Assembly: GCA_965198485.1 (NCBI GenBank)
Contig: CBDAPQ010000005.1
Span: forward strand, 3,286,001-3,350,000
Direction: 5' to 3'
Source: RH-AL1 sp965198485
GTDB taxonomy: Bacteria > Pseudomonadota > Alphaproteobacteria > Rhizobiales > Beijerinckiaceae
Length of the DNA stretch: 64,000 nt
Shown here piece after piece: positions 55,456 through 64,000 of the stretch (the stretch's first letter is position 1; every line of letters starts with the position of its first letter). Both the position numbers and the translations under genes were made by a program. Under the pieces are notes generated by a model. It was given only the letters and a program-made list of their open reading frames with translations, made no database searches and had not been told where the DNA came from.

Positions 55456-56754
55456 TCACGGCCTGACCTGCCCCGTGCCGTGCACCTTGTACTTGAAGGT
55501 CGTCAATTGCTCGACACCGACCGGGCCGCGCGCGTGCAGCCGCCCGGTGGCGATGCCGATCTCGCCGCCGAAGCCGAACTCGCCGCCGTCGGCGAATTGC
55601 GTCGAGGCATTGTGCAGCACGATCGCGGAGTCGACCTCGCGCAGGAAGCGGGTCGCGGCGGCCATGTCCTCGGCGACGATGCAATCGGTGTGGCGCGATC
55701 CATAGCGCTCCACGTGGGCAATGGCCTCGTCGAGTCCTTCGACGACCTTCACGGCGAGGATGGCGTCGAGGTATTCGGTGCGCCAGTCGGCCTCGGTGGC
55801 CGGTACGACGCGGGCATCGATCGCGCCGCTGGCCACGTCGCCGCGGATCTCGCAGCCCGCGTCGAGCAGGTCGCGCACGAGGTCGCCGTGGATCGGCGAT
55901 CCGCGGTCGACCAGCAGCGTCTCGGCGGCGCCGCAGACGCTGGTGCGGCGCAGTTTCGCGTTGCGCACGATCGCGAGCGCCTTGGCCCGATCGGCGGAGG
56001 CATGGACGTAGACGTGGTTGTTGCCCTCGAGGTGGGCGAACACCGGCACGCGGGCCTCGGCCTGGACGCGGGCGACCAGGCTCGGGCCGCCGCGCGGCAC
56101 GATGACGTCGAGGTTGCCGTCGAGGCCGCGCAGCATGGCACCCACGGCAGCACGGTCGCGCACCGGCACCAGCGTGATCGCCGCCTCCGGCAGCCCGGCC
56201 GCGCGCAGCCCGTCGACGAGGCAGGCGTGGATCAGAACCGCGGAATGGAAGCTCTCCGAGCCGCCGCGCAGGATCGCGGCATTGCCCGCCTTGAGGCAGA
56301 GAGCGCCGGCGTCGGCGGTGACCGCCGGCCGGCTCTCGAAGACGATGCCGATGACGCCGAGCGGCACGGCGACGCGCTCGATGACGAGGCCGTTCGGGCG
56401 CTCGAAACGGGCGAGCACGCGATCGACCGGGTCGGGCAGCGTCGCGATCGCCTCGAGCCCTGCGGCGATCCCGTCGATGCGCCTGGCGTCGAGGGCGAGC
56501 CGATCGACGAAGGCCGGCGCCGCCCTGCGCGCCGCGGCCTCGGCGATGTCGCGCCGGTTGGCCGCGAGGATCTCTCCGGCCCTTCCGCGCACGCTCGCCG
56601 CCGCACTGCGCAGCGCCGCCGAGCGGTCGTTGTCCGCGGAGGCGGCGAGCACACGGGCAGCCTCGCGCGCGGCCCGGCCCAGCGCGATCATGACGATGTC
56701 GACGACGGCGGCATCCGCATCAGGCTCGGAGTTGGCGAACTTCAATTGTTCCAT
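55456..56754 (-). CDS. proA: Gamma-glutamyl phosphate reductase
   Basis: A 432-residue aldehyde dehydrogenase-family enzyme of proline synthesis. VAVPLGVIGIVFESRPAVTA, LKAGNAAILRGGSESFHSAV, RGGPSLVARVQAEARVPVFA, the catalytic Cys in KLRRTSVCGAAETLLVDRG, and FGFGGEIGIATGRLHARGPV are all diagnostic. Starts MEQLKFANSEPDADAAVVDI. No proB is upstream on this strand within the window; the preceding gene is divergent (the porin), so proB may be elsewhere. Confidence 0.96.
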   Translation of the reverse strand: MEQLKFANSEPDADAAVVDIVMIALGRAAREAARVLAASADNDRSAALRSAAASVRGRAGEILAANRRDIAEAAARRAAPAFVDRLALDARRIDGIAAGLEAIATLPDPVDRVLARFERPNGLVIERVAVPLGVIGIVFESRPAVTADAGALCLKAGNAAILRGGSESFHSAVLIHACLVDGLRAAGLPEAAITLVPVRDRAAVGAMLRGLDGNLDVIVPRGGPSLVARVQAEARVPVFAHLEGNNHVYVHASADRAKALAIVRNAKLRRTSVCGAAETLLVDRGSPIHGDLVRDLLDAGCEIRGDVASGAIDARVVPATEADWRTEYLDAILAVKVVEGLDEAIAHVERYGSRHTDCIVAEDMAAATRFLREVDSAIVLHNASTQFADGGEFGFGGEIGIATGRLHARGPVGVEQLTTFKYKVHGTGQVRP

Positions 56755-56928
56755 GGCTGCGCTTATCGCGTCCGGCCCGCCTTGCTGCAACCCTCTTGCG
56801 TCATATTGGGACCACTTCAGTAGCAAGAAACTAAACAGTCACGACAACCCAGAACGAAATATTAAGGTTAAACGCTCACCTTGATTGAGACCCGGAGAGT
56901 CGGCGTTCAAGTTTACGGAGCGTTTACC

Positions 56929-57894
56929 ATGATGAAGCGATTGGTTCTTACCGTCGCGCTGGCCGGAATATCCGGCGGCGCCTTCGCCGCGGATCTCCGC
57001 GGCCCCATCATCGAGGCCCCGCCGCCGCTACCGCTGCCCGCACCGGCCTTCAGCTGGACGGGCGCCTATGCCGGCGTCAACGTGGGCATCGGCGAAAGCC
57101 ACACCAACTACAACTACAACGTCAACAATTACAACGAAGCATATAACAACTATCCCGGCGCAGAAGGTAGCCCGAACTACGGCCTCTGGAATGACTGTCC
57201 CTGCAATCCGGCTCCCGCGCCCTATTATGCAGTCGGCGGCAACAGCGCCAGCGGTTCCGAAAAGCTGCGCGGCGGCGGCGTGCTCGGCGGTGTCCAGGTC
57301 GGCTACAACTACGCCCTGAACAACTTCGGCGGGTTCGGCGGTGGTTTCGGCGGCCACCACGGCTACGGCGGCCATCCTAGCTTCACGCCCGTGCTCGGCA
57401 TCGAGGCCGACTTCGACGGCTCCGGCATCAACAACGGCGGCGCGCTCAGCCAATTCGCGCAGGGCTTCCCCGCCGGCTACCCCAACTACGTCGGTGTCGA
57501 GAGCGACATCAAGTACTTCGGCACCGTGCGCGGCCGGCTCGGCGTCGCCTTCGATCGACTGCTCGTGTTCGGGACCGGCGGCTTCGCCTATGCCGACACC
57601 AGCGCCTCGATCAACTCGCCCGCTTACGGGGTCTCCTACCACAGCGACAACTTCCACACCGGTGTGGCCTACGGCGGCGGCTTCGAGTTCGCGCTCACCA
57701 ACAACCTGCTGCTGCGGGCCGAGTACCTTCACCTCGACCTGAACAGCAAGGCGATCGTCGTCAACGGCGTCACCAACGGCACCGCGACCTTCAACGCCTA
57801 CGAGAAGCCCAGCCTCGATCTCGTGCGAGCCGGATTGAGCTACAAGCTCGACTTCGCTCAGCCGATCGCCCCCCCGGTGATCGCCCGCTACTGA
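56929..57894 (+). CDS. Omp25/Omp31-family outer membrane beta-barrel protein
   Basis: A 321-residue porin-like protein. Signal peptide MMKRLVLTVALAGISGGAFA, mature ADLRGPIIEAPPPLPLPAPA, then the Omp25/31-type barrel with FSWTGAYAGVNVGIGESHTN and ending in GLSYKLDFAQPIAPP. A Gly/His-rich loop (GGFGGGFGGHHGYGGHPSF) and a Tyr/Asn-rich stretch (NYNYNVNNYNEAYNNY) are unusual low-complexity insertions in external loops. GGAG lies 8 nt before the ATG at 56929. It is typical of Hyphomicrobiales. Confidence 0.9.
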   Translation: MMKRLVLTVALAGISGGAFAADLRGPIIEAPPPLPLPAPAFSWTGAYAGVNVGIGESHTNYNYNVNNYNEAYNNYPGAEGSPNYGLWNDCPCNPAPAPYYAVGGNSASGSEKLRGGGVLGGVQVGYNYALNNFGGFGGGFGGHHGYGGHPSFTPVLGIEADFDGSGINNGGALSQFAQGFPAGYPNYVGVESDIKYFGTVRGRLGVAFDRLLVFGTGGFAYADTSASINSPAYGVSYHSDNFHTGVAYGGGFEFALTNNLLLRAEYLHLDLNSKAIVVNGVTNGTATFNAYEKPSLDLVRAGLSYKLDFAQPIAPPVIARY

Positions 57895-58000
57895 TCCCTC
57901 TCGGATTGGTCCACAAGGGCATGCCGTCGCGACGACCTCGCGGCGGCGAAGCTTTCAAACAGCCGTTCCAAACGGCGCGCATCGTGCTATTCCATAGCCC

Positions 58001-59809
58001 ATGACGGGAAGCGTGCCTTTGCTGGAGGAGCGTGCCGCGCCGGCGCCCTGGCGCGATCGGCGCACCGCGGCGCTCGTGCAGGCGCTGGGCAAACGCTCGA
58101 TCGTTCTCATCGGCCTCATGGGCTGCGGCAAGACCTCGACGGGGCGGTGCCTGGCGCGCCGTCTCGGGCTGGAGTTCGTCGACGCCGACACCGAGATCGA
58201 GTGGGCGGCCGGCATGTCGGTGTCCGACATCTTCGCCAAGCACGGCGAGGCCTACTTCCGTGACGGCGAGCGTCGGGTCATGGCCCGGCTCCTGGCCGAG
58301 GGTCCGCGCGTGATCGCCACGGGCGGGGGCGCCTACCTCAACGACAAGACCCGCGCCGGCATCGGCGCCTCGGCGATCTCGATCTGGCTCAAGGCCGATC
58401 TCGACGTTCTGTGGCGACGCGTGCGCCGGCGCTCGCACCGCCCGCTGCTGAAGACCGAGGATCCCGAGGCGACGCTGCGCTCGTTGATGGAGCAGCGCTA
58501 CCCCGTCTACGGGCGCGCCGACGTCACCGTGATCTCGCGCGACGGCCCGCACGATGCGGTCGTCGAGGACGCGATCGGCGCGCTCGAGTTCCATCTTCGC
58601 TTCTCGAGAGAGGTTCCGGAGGTCAAGCCGCCGGAGCCACCCGCGCCGACGCTGCCCGCCGTCGAAGCGGCCCGGCGCGTCGCCGTCGACCTGCCCGGCC
58701 GCGCCTACGAGATCCTGATCGGCTCCAAGCTGCTGGGCGAGGCCGGCGCCGTCCTCGGCCGCCTGGCGCCGGGCTCATCCTGCGCGATCGTCACCGACGA
58801 GAACGTCGCCCGGCACCATCTCGCCCGCCTCGAAGCCAGCCTGGCGCGCGCCGGCATCCGCCACACCGCGATCGTGGTCGCGCCCGGCGAAGCCTCGAAG
58901 TCGTTCGCGACCTTCGCCCGCGTCTGCGACGGCGTGATCGAGGCCCGGCTTGAGCGCGGCGACAGCATCCTCGCCTTTGGTGGCGGTGTCGTCGGCGACC
59001 TCGCCGGCTACGTCGCGGCCAGCGTGCGCCGCGGCATGCGTCTGGTCCAGATCCCGACCTCGCTGCTCGCCCAGGTGGATTCGTCGGTCGGCGGCAAGAC
59101 CGGCATCAACTCGCCCCACGGCAAGAACCTCGTCGGGGCCTTCCACCAGCCGGCCCTGGTGCTCGCCGATAGCGACGTGCTCACCACCCTGCCCCCGCGC
59201 GAGTTCGCCGCCGGCTACGCCGAGGTGGTGAAATACGGTCTCATCAACGACCCCGAGTTCTTCGACTGGCTCGACGAGTCGCGCGACGCCGTCTATGCCG
59301 GCGGTCCGCAGCAGGCCGAAGCGGTGGCACGCTGCTGCGCCGCGAAGGCGGCCGTGGTGATCCGCGACGAGCGCGAGAGCGGCGAACGCGCGCTGCTGAA
59401 CCTCGGTCATACCTTTGGTCACGCGCTGGAGCGGCTGACCGGCTACGACGGCACCCGCCTCGTGCACGGCGAAGGTGTGGCGATTGGCATGGCGCAGGCC
59501 TTCCGCTTCTCGCATCAGCTCGGCCTTTGCTCGGCGCAGGCCGTCGCGCGGGTCGAGGCGCATCTCACCGCAGCCGGCCTTCCGATCCGCGTCGACGCGA
59601 TCCCGGGCTTCGACGCCAAGCCCTTCGACGTGCTCGATGCCATGCGCCAGGACAAGAAGGTGGAGCACGGCGCGCTGACCTTCATCCTCGTCAAGGGCAT
59701 CGGCCGGGCTTTCATCGCCAAGGGCATCCAGGGCGACGAGGTGCTGGCCTTCCTCGAGGACGATCTCGGCCGGGATGGCGACGACCGGACCGCGCGGGCC
59801 GCGGACTAG
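58001..59809 (+). CDS. aroKB: Fused shikimate kinase / 3-dehydroquinate synthase
   Basis: A 602-residue fusion. Residues about 30-195 are shikimate kinase: IVLIGLMGCGKTSTGRCLAR (Walker A), FVDADTEIEWAAGMSVSDIF, GEAYFRDGERRV, VIATGGGAYLNDKTRAGIGA and RPLLKTEDPEATLRSLMEQR. After a Pro/Glu linker (EVKPPEPPAPTLPAVEAARR, about 206-225) residues about 228-595 are dehydroquinate synthase: VAPGEASKSFATFARVCDG, FGGGVVGDLAGYVAASVRRG, IPTSLLAQVDSSVGGKTGIN, LNLGHTFGHALE and HGEGVAIGMA. One chain would do steps 5 and 2 of the shikimate pathway. In most relatives the two are separate adjacent genes. No stop or frameshift lies between. Confidence 0.93.
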   Translation: MTGSVPLLEERAAPAPWRDRRTAALVQALGKRSIVLIGLMGCGKTSTGRCLARRLGLEFVDADTEIEWAAGMSVSDIFAKHGEAYFRDGERRVMARLLAEGPRVIATGGGAYLNDKTRAGIGASAISIWLKADLDVLWRRVRRRSHRPLLKTEDPEATLRSLMEQRYPVYGRADVTVISRDGPHDAVVEDAIGALEFHLRFSREVPEVKPPEPPAPTLPAVEAARRVAVDLPGRAYEILIGSKLLGEAGAVLGRLAPGSSCAIVTDENVARHHLARLEASLARAGIRHTAIVVAPGEASKSFATFARVCDGVIEARLERGDSILAFGGGVVGDLAGYVAASVRRGMRLVQIPTSLLAQVDSSVGGKTGINSPHGKNLVGAFHQPALVLADSDVLTTLPPREFAAGYAEVVKYGLINDPEFFDWLDESRDAVYAGGPQQAEAVARCCAAKAAVVIRDERESGERALLNLGHTFGHALERLTGYDGTRLVHGEGVAIGMAQAFRFSHQLGLCSAQAVARVEAHLTAAGLPIRVDAIPGFDAKPFDVLDAMRQDKKVEHGALTFILVKGIGRAFIAKGIQGDEVLAFLEDDLGRDGDDRTARAAD

Positions 59810-59831
59810 GACCGATGCCGGACGGCGACCT

Positions 59832-61124
59832 ATGCACGCGGTGAAGCCGACGCTGCCCGTCGACATCTACGTCGCGGTGGCAATCATCGTCTTCTGCATC
59901 GCCATGTCGGCCTTCTTCGCCGCCTCCGAGACAGCGCTGACCGGAGCCTCGCGCGCGCGCATGCACGCGCTGGAGCGTAACGGTGACAAGCGCGCGGCGC
60001 TGGTCAACAAGCTGCTGCGCCGGCGCGAGCGGCTGATCGGCACGACGCTGCTCGGCAACACGCTGGTCAACATTGGTTCCTCCGCCTTCATGACCAGCGT
60101 TCTGCTGGTTGTGATCGGCGAGCAGGGCGCGGTGTGGGCGACCGCCATCATGACGGTGCTGCTGCTGGTCTTCGCCGAGGTGTTGCCCAAGACGGTGGCG
60201 ATCAACAACGCCGACCAGGTATCGCTCCTGTTCGCCCGGGTGCTCGCGCCGCTGGTGGCGATCTTCGGCCCGGTGCTTCTCGCCATCGAGGTGCTGGTGC
60301 GGGGCGTGCTGCGGCTGTTCGGCTCCAAGACCGACGAGCGCGTCTCCATCCTCTCCGGCGCCGAGGAGCTGCGCAGCGCCGTCGATCTCCTGCACAAGGA
60401 GGGCAACGTCGAGCGTTCGGATCGCGACATGTTCGGCGGCCTGCTCGAGCTCGGCGACCTCACCGTCTACGATACGATGGTGCACCGCACCGCGATGACG
60501 GCGATCGACGCCGACCTGCCGCCGGCCGAGCTGGTGCGCGAGGTCATCGCCTCGCCCTATTCCCGCCTGCCGCTGTGGCGGGGCGATCCCGACAACATCG
60601 TCGCCGTGCTCCACGCCAAGGATCTGGTGCGCGCGCTGGCGGCGGTGAGCGGCGATGTGGCGACGCTCGACATCGCCAAGGTCGCGACGGAGCCGTGGTT
60701 CATCCCGGCGACGACCTCGCTCAAGGACCAGCTGCAGGCCTTCCGCCGGCGCAAGACGCATTTCGCCCTCGTCGTCGACGAGTACGGCGTGGTGCTGGGG
60801 CTGGTGACGCTCGAGGACATCATCGAGGAGATCGTCGGCGATATCCGCGACGAGCACGACCTCGCGGTCCAGGGCGTGCGCCCGCAGCCCGACGGCTCGG
60901 TGGTGGTGGAAGGCTCGGTGCCGATCCGCGACCTGAACCGCGTCATGGCCTGGGACCTGCCCGACGAGGAGGCCACCACCATCGCCGGCCTGGTGATCCA
61001 CGAGGCGCGCGCCATTCCCGAGACCGGACAGGTGTTCACCTTCCACCGCTTCCGCTTCGAGGTGCAGCGCAAGGTGCGCAACCGCATCACCACGCTGCGC
61101 ATCGTGCCGGCACCGGCGAAGTAG
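59832..61124 (+). CDS. HlyC/CorC family protein (CNNM/DUF21 with CBS domains)
   Basis: A 430-residue membrane protein. The DUF21 domain has about four helices (IYVAVAIIVFCIAMSAFFAA, SETALTGASRARMHALERNG, LIGTTLLGNTLVNIGSSAFM, VFAEVLPKTVAINNADQVSL). Two CBS domains (about 210-335) include MVHRTAMTAIDADLPPAELV and FALVVDEYGVVLGLVTLEDI, followed by the CorC_HlyC transporter-associated domain to the C terminus. Predicted role is Mg/Co efflux or related divalent-ion homeostasis; the HlyC 'hemolysin' name is historical. It starts 22 nt after aroKB, same strand, a common gene order. Confidence 0.9.
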   Translation: MHAVKPTLPVDIYVAVAIIVFCIAMSAFFAASETALTGASRARMHALERNGDKRAALVNKLLRRRERLIGTTLLGNTLVNIGSSAFMTSVLLVVIGEQGAVWATAIMTVLLLVFAEVLPKTVAINNADQVSLLFARVLAPLVAIFGPVLLAIEVLVRGVLRLFGSKTDERVSILSGAEELRSAVDLLHKEGNVERSDRDMFGGLLELGDLTVYDTMVHRTAMTAIDADLPPAELVREVIASPYSRLPLWRGDPDNIVAVLHAKDLVRALAAVSGDVATLDIAKVATEPWFIPATTSLKDQLQAFRRRKTHFALVVDEYGVVLGLVTLEDIIEEIVGDIRDEHDLAVQGVRPQPDGSVVVEGSVPIRDLNRVMAWDLPDEEATTIAGLVIHEARAIPETGQVFTFHRFRFEVQRKVRNRITTLRIVPAPAK

Positions 61125-61362
61125 CCGTGTCGGCGGACGCCGACGCGGCGTCTTCTCTCGAGGTCGTTCGACCACGCCGCGGATGGCGGCCGCGATCCCC
61201 GGCGTGGCCGATCGCCCTCTTGTTTCCCGCCGTTCCCGTCGGCGTTCGCCCACCTCGCGGTTCCCAGTGTCGGCGTTCGACCGCTCCGCTACCGAGAGCC
61301 CCTTTACGACGTTGAGGCAATAATACCACAATGCAGATGGCGTCTCAAGCCGGATCCCACCC

Positions 61363-62100
61363 CTACTTGGCCGCTCCGCCGATCTCCCAGATCACCGTCA
61401 CCGTCGACCTCAGCTTCTGCAAGCCCGGCTCGATCGGGATGAAGACGGGCGCGCCGTAAAGCGGCGGTGCACGGCGCGCCGGCAGGTCGGCCTCGCCGTC
61501 GGGCACCGTCGGATCCTGGCCGATCTGCAGCACGCGGCCGAGCTTGAGCCCGATCGCGTCGGTATAGATCCTGGCCCGCACCAGCGCGTCGTGCATCGCC
61601 TCGGTGTCGAGGTCCTGACGTTTCTGCCTGGCCTTGGAATAGGAGAAGGCGACACCTTCAAACGAGTTCGCGCCCTTGGCGATGAGGTCGCGCGCGAGCG
61701 GGCCGACCTTGCCGACGTCATGCACCCGCACTGCGATGCCCTCGTAGGCCTCGTAGCCGCGCGGCGTGCGCGCGATGATCTGGTTCTTCTCGTCCTTCCT
61801 GGTGTCGAACGTCTCGGAAACGCTGAAGCTCGTATGGATGTCGCCGGGTGCGACGCCCTGCGCCTTGATCGCGGCAACGACGGCGATGGCCGCCTCCGCG
61901 GTCGCGGCCGTGGCGGCATCGGCGGTCTTGCGCTCCTGCCTGACGCCGAGGTTGAGGTCGGCCTGATCGGGCATGACCTCCGCCTCGGCCTCGCCCGTCG
62001 TCGTCATGTGGGGCACCGCCTCGCGCAGCGGCACGCCGGGCGGCTCGGCCGAAGCCGGCGTCGAGACGAGGCACAGGAGGGCGAAGACTCGTTGGCGCAT
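61363..62100 (-). CDS. SIMPL (DUF541) domain periplasmic protein
   Basis: A 245-residue protein with a signal peptide (MRQRVFALLCLVSTPASAEP) and the SIMPL/DUF541 core: HMTTTGEAEAEVMPDQADLN, LGVRQERKTADAATAATAEA, GVAPGDIHTSFSVSETFD, and VIWEIGG at the C terminus. SIMPL proteins are periplasmic or membrane-associated, of unclear function and linked to stress protection. A separate transcription unit with about 240 nt to the corC gene on the other side. Confidence 0.9.
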   Translation of the reverse strand: MRQRVFALLCLVSTPASAEPPGVPLREAVPHMTTTGEAEAEVMPDQADLNLGVRQERKTADAATAATAEAAIAVVAAIKAQGVAPGDIHTSFSVSETFDTRKDEKNQIIARTPRGYEAYEGIAVRVHDVGKVGPLARDLIAKGANSFEGVAFSYSKARQKRQDLDTEAMHDALVRARIYTDAIGLKLGRVLQIGQDPTVPDGEADLPARRAPPLYGAPVFIPIEPGLQKLRSTVTVIWEIGGAAK

Positions 62101-62191
62101 GCAAGATCCTCGAAGACGGCCGCGTTCCGAGCGGGATCGCCGTTGCGTTCGGTGCTCGCAGGCGCCGGTCTCACGGTCCGCGCGATGCCAG

Positions 62192-62222
62192 CTCCTGCCG
62201 GCCGAACACCGGCCGGCAGGAG
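62192..62222 (-). terminator. Perfect 12-bp inverted repeat, likely terminator
   Basis: CTCCTGCCGGCC at 62192-62203 pairs exactly with GGCCGGCAGGAG at 62211-62222, with a 7-nt loop (GAACACC). It lies 16 nt beyond the stop of the VOC gene on the minus strand, a good place for its terminator. No T-run is present, so the mechanism is uncertain. Confidence 0.55.
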
Positions 62223-62237
62223 ACAGCCGATCGTACC

Positions 62238-62633
62238 TTACTCGGTGAAGGCGTAGGAGCAGACCTTGTTGCCGGCCGGGTCGGTCAGGTAGGCGGCATA
62301 GGCGCCCGGCAGATGGCTGCGAGCGCCGGGCGCTCCCCCGTCGGTGCCTCCGTTGGCGAGGCCGGCAGCGTGGAAGGCGTCGACATCGGCGGGCTTGGCC
62401 GCTGCGAACCCTACGGTCACACCGTTGCTCGAAGGCGGCGCGCCGTTTCCGGGCTTGCCGACGACGAGCGCCGGCTTGTCCTTGCCGTAAAGCAGCCAGC
62501 CGTCGCCGAACGGGCCCATGTTCTTCACGCCGAGCGGCGCCAGCGCCGCGTCGTAGAACTTGCCCGAGGACGCGACATCCTTTGCCCCGAGAAAGAGGTG
62601 GGAAAAAACACCGTCACCGGAAATTGCAGTCAT
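62238..62633 (-). CDS. VOC family (glyoxalase/bleomycin-resistance fold) protein
   Basis: A 131-residue VOC-fold protein: FSHLFLGAKDVASSGKFYDA, LAPLGVKNMGPFGDGWLLYG, VGFAAAKPADVDAFHAAGLA, and YLTDPAGNKVCSYAFTE at the end. The N-terminal His11 and C-terminal region give part of a metal-site pattern, but the usual second-half Glu ligand is not obvious, so enzymatic activity is uncertain. Common small proteins of unknown substrate. Confidence 0.85.
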   Translation of the reverse strand: MTAISGDGVFSHLFLGAKDVASSGKFYDAALAPLGVKNMGPFGDGWLLYGKDKPALVVGKPGNGAPPSSNGVTVGFAAAKPADVDAFHAAGLANGGTDGGAPGARSHLPGAYAAYLTDPAGNKVCSYAFTE

Positions 62634-62839
62634 TGCTCGTGTATCCTCTCAGTTCGGGCGCCGGCACCTGCCGACCGCGAACGTTATGTCGTTACGCGTT
62701 TGCGCGCGACATCGCCAGATGCTCCTTGACGGCGGCATCGGAAGCGTTCGCGAGGATCCGGCGATAGGCACAGCGGCGCCATGATGGGACGTTGCGGCTC
62801 GCCTCTGACAATCCCCGCCCAAGATGCTATCTCCCGACC

Positions 62840-64000
62840 ATGTCCGCCGCCCTCGAAGATTTCCGCCACACGCCGGTCGCGTTCGCGCCGGCTTCCGCCA
62901 GGCCCTCGCTCGTCGGCCTCACCCGCGCCGGCCTCGCCGAGGCGCTGGCGGTGATCGGCGTGCCCGAGCGGGAGAGGGGCATGCGTGTCGCTCAGCTCTG
63001 GCAATGGATCTACTTCCAGGGCGTGACCTCGTTCGACGCCATGCTCAACGTCTCCAAGGTGCTTCGCGCGCGTCTGGCCGAGGCCTACACGCTGGCGCGG
63101 CCGGAGGTCGTCACCGAGCAGGTCTCCTCCGACGGCACTCGCAAGTGGCTGATCCGCCTGCCGCCGCACCGCCAGGACCGCACCGCGCACGGCCGCGGTT
63201 CCGAGGTCGAGGTGGTCTACATTCCCGAGAACGACCGCGGGACGTTGTGCATCTCGAGCCAGGTCGGCTGCACGCTGGCTTGCGCCTTCTGCCATACCGG
63301 CACGCAGACGCTGGTGCGCAATCTATCCTCGGCCGAGATCGCCGCCCAGGTCGTGGTCGCGCGCGACCGGCTCGGCGACTATCCCGGCCTGGTGCCGCCG
63401 ACGGACGGGCTGATCCCCGGCGCCGGCTCCCGGCCGATCTCCAACGTCGTCTTCATGGGCATGGGCGAGCCGCTCTACAATTTCGAGAACGTGCGCGACG
63501 CGCTCGGCACGATCTCGGACGGCGACGGGCTCTCGCTGTCGCGGCGCCGCATCACCGTCTCCACCGCCGGCGTGGTGCCGCAGATGGAGCCGCTCGGCCG
63601 CGAGGGCGGCGCCATGCTGGCGATTTCGCTTCATGCCGTGCGCGACGACCTGCGCGACGTGCTGGTCCCGCTCAACAGGAAGTATCCGCTGGCCGAGCTG
63701 CTGCAGGCCTGCCGCGCCTATCCCGGCGCCTCCAACGCGCGGCGCATCACCTTCGAATACGTGATGCTGAAGGGGGTCAACGACAGCCCCGCCGAGGCAC
63801 GCGAGCTGGTGCGGCTGCTGAAGGGCATCCCGGCCAAGATCAACCTGATCCCGTTCAATCCCTGGCCCGGCACGGCCTACGAGTGTTCGGGCTGGGACGT
63901 CATCGAGCGCTTCTCCGACATCGTCTTCAACGCCGGCTACGCCAGCCCGGTGCGCACCCCGCGCGGTCGCGACATCCTCGCCGCCTGCGGCCAGCTCAAG
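62840..64000 (+). CDS. rlmN: 23S rRNA/tRNA (adenine-C2) methyltransferase, partial at right edge
   Basis: A radical-SAM enzyme that methylates C2 of A2503 in 23S rRNA and A37 in some tRNAs. 387 codons are visible and open at the right edge. It starts MSAALEDFRHTPVAFAPASA; LWQWIYFQGVTSFDAMLNVS, the accessory Cys in TLCISSQVGC, the CTLACAFCHTGTQTLVRNLS cluster motif (CxxxCxxC), VVFMGMGEPLYNFENVRDAL and AISLHAVRDDLRDVLVPLN are present, and the second catalytic Cys is at the edge (DILAACGQLK). E. coli RlmN is about 384 residues, so only a short C-terminal tail should be missing. Confidence 0.96.
   Translation, partial: MSAALEDFRHTPVAFAPASARPSLVGLTRAGLAEALAVIGVPERERGMRVAQLWQWIYFQGVTSFDAMLNVSKVLRARLAEAYTLARPEVVTEQVSSDGTRKWLIRLPPHRQDRTAHGRGSEVEVVYIPENDRGTLCISSQVGCTLACAFCHTGTQTLVRNLSSAEIAAQVVVARDRLGDYPGLVPPTDGLIPGAGSRPISNVVFMGMGEPLYNFENVRDALGTISDGDGLSLSRRRITVSTAGVVPQMEPLGREGGAMLAISLHAVRDDLRDVLVPLNRKYPLAELLQACRAYPGASNARRITFEYVMLKGVNDSPAEARELVRLLKGIPAKINLIPFNPWPGTAYECSGWDVIERFSDIVFNAGYASPVRTPRGRDILAACGQLK

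Noticed and set aside
61125..61362. Stretch with TTCGACC motifs considered as a possible tRNA or small RNA.
   Set aside because: The T-loop and acceptor pairing of a tRNA cannot be built and no conserved RNA pattern is evident.
62670..62790. A minus-strand frame ending AYRRILANASDAAVKEHLAMSR that looks coding.
   Set aside because: No ATG or GTG with a ribosome site opens it and I recognise no family; too short to call.

Overview
The window is GC-rich chromosomal DNA (about two thirds G+C, judged by eye) from an alphaproteobacterium, most likely a member of Hyphomicrobiales/Rhizobiales. The basis is an Omp25/Omp31-type porin, proA-nadD and tsaB-rimI gene pairs, an NnrU protein, opgG-opgH, a SynEtr1/ETR1-like sensor kinase and rhizobial-style intergenic palindromes. 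I saw no rRNA, tRNA, CRISPR array or recognisable transposase.

Layout. 1-4.1 kb: an alpha-E / circularly permuted ATP-grasp operon, a lytic transglycosylase and a DUF1328 membrane peptide. 4.1-7.9 kb: a decayed M23 peptidase, ogt, a CaiB-type CoA transferase and a frameshifted GST. 7.9-11.4 kb: a HiPIP, an L,D-transpeptidase-dapE pair and an orphan HipB-like regulator. 11.4-14.8 kb: an AT-rich accessory island with one large gene that joins a SIR2 domain to a Ser/Thr kinase (a candidate anti-phage defence gene), then an orphan ParD-like antitoxin and two large palindromes. 14.8-20.4 kb: rimI-tsaB, apaG-argE and a three-PAS hybrid kinase. 20.4-23.9 kb: an AT-rich, amber-interrupted small membrane gene, a photolyase-like protein without its N-terminal domain, a broken antitoxin and prfA. 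23.9-31 kb: DUF1289, a frameshifted aldose epimerase with a membrane partner, a lipid kinase, gmd-rmd for a GDP-deoxyhexose, a DJ-1/isonitrile-hydratase-like protein and a LysR regulator. 31-38.4 kb: a hybrid kinase with an ethylene-receptor-type sensor domain, a nitronate monooxygenase remnant, nnrU, a SpeE-like methyltransferase and three DUF29 paralogues around a DUF2171 gene.

38.4-64 kb is mostly housekeeping and envelope genes: glmS-glmU (UDP-GlcNAc), opgG-opgH (periplasmic glucans), a RhlE-type helicase, a PepSY / response regulator / histidine kinase operon with palindromes between its last two genes, YcgN, a class A PBP with DUF1214 and DUF1254 partners, nadD-proA, a porin, a fused aroK-aroB, a CorC-type protein, a SIMPL-domain protein, a VOC protein and rlmN, which runs off the right edge.

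Two themes stand out. First, several genes serve the envelope: mDAP supply (dapE), L,D-cross-links, lytic transglycosylase, PBP1A, UDP-GlcNAc, glucans and GDP-deoxyhexose. Second, accessory genes carry many disruptions (M23, GST, the SIR2-kinase tail, antitoxin, epimerase, nitronate monooxygenase, the amber gene) while the housekeeping genes read cleanly, which favours real gene decay over random sequencing error. Starts were chosen from homologue-like N termini and Shine-Dalgarno positions; several are GTG or TTG.
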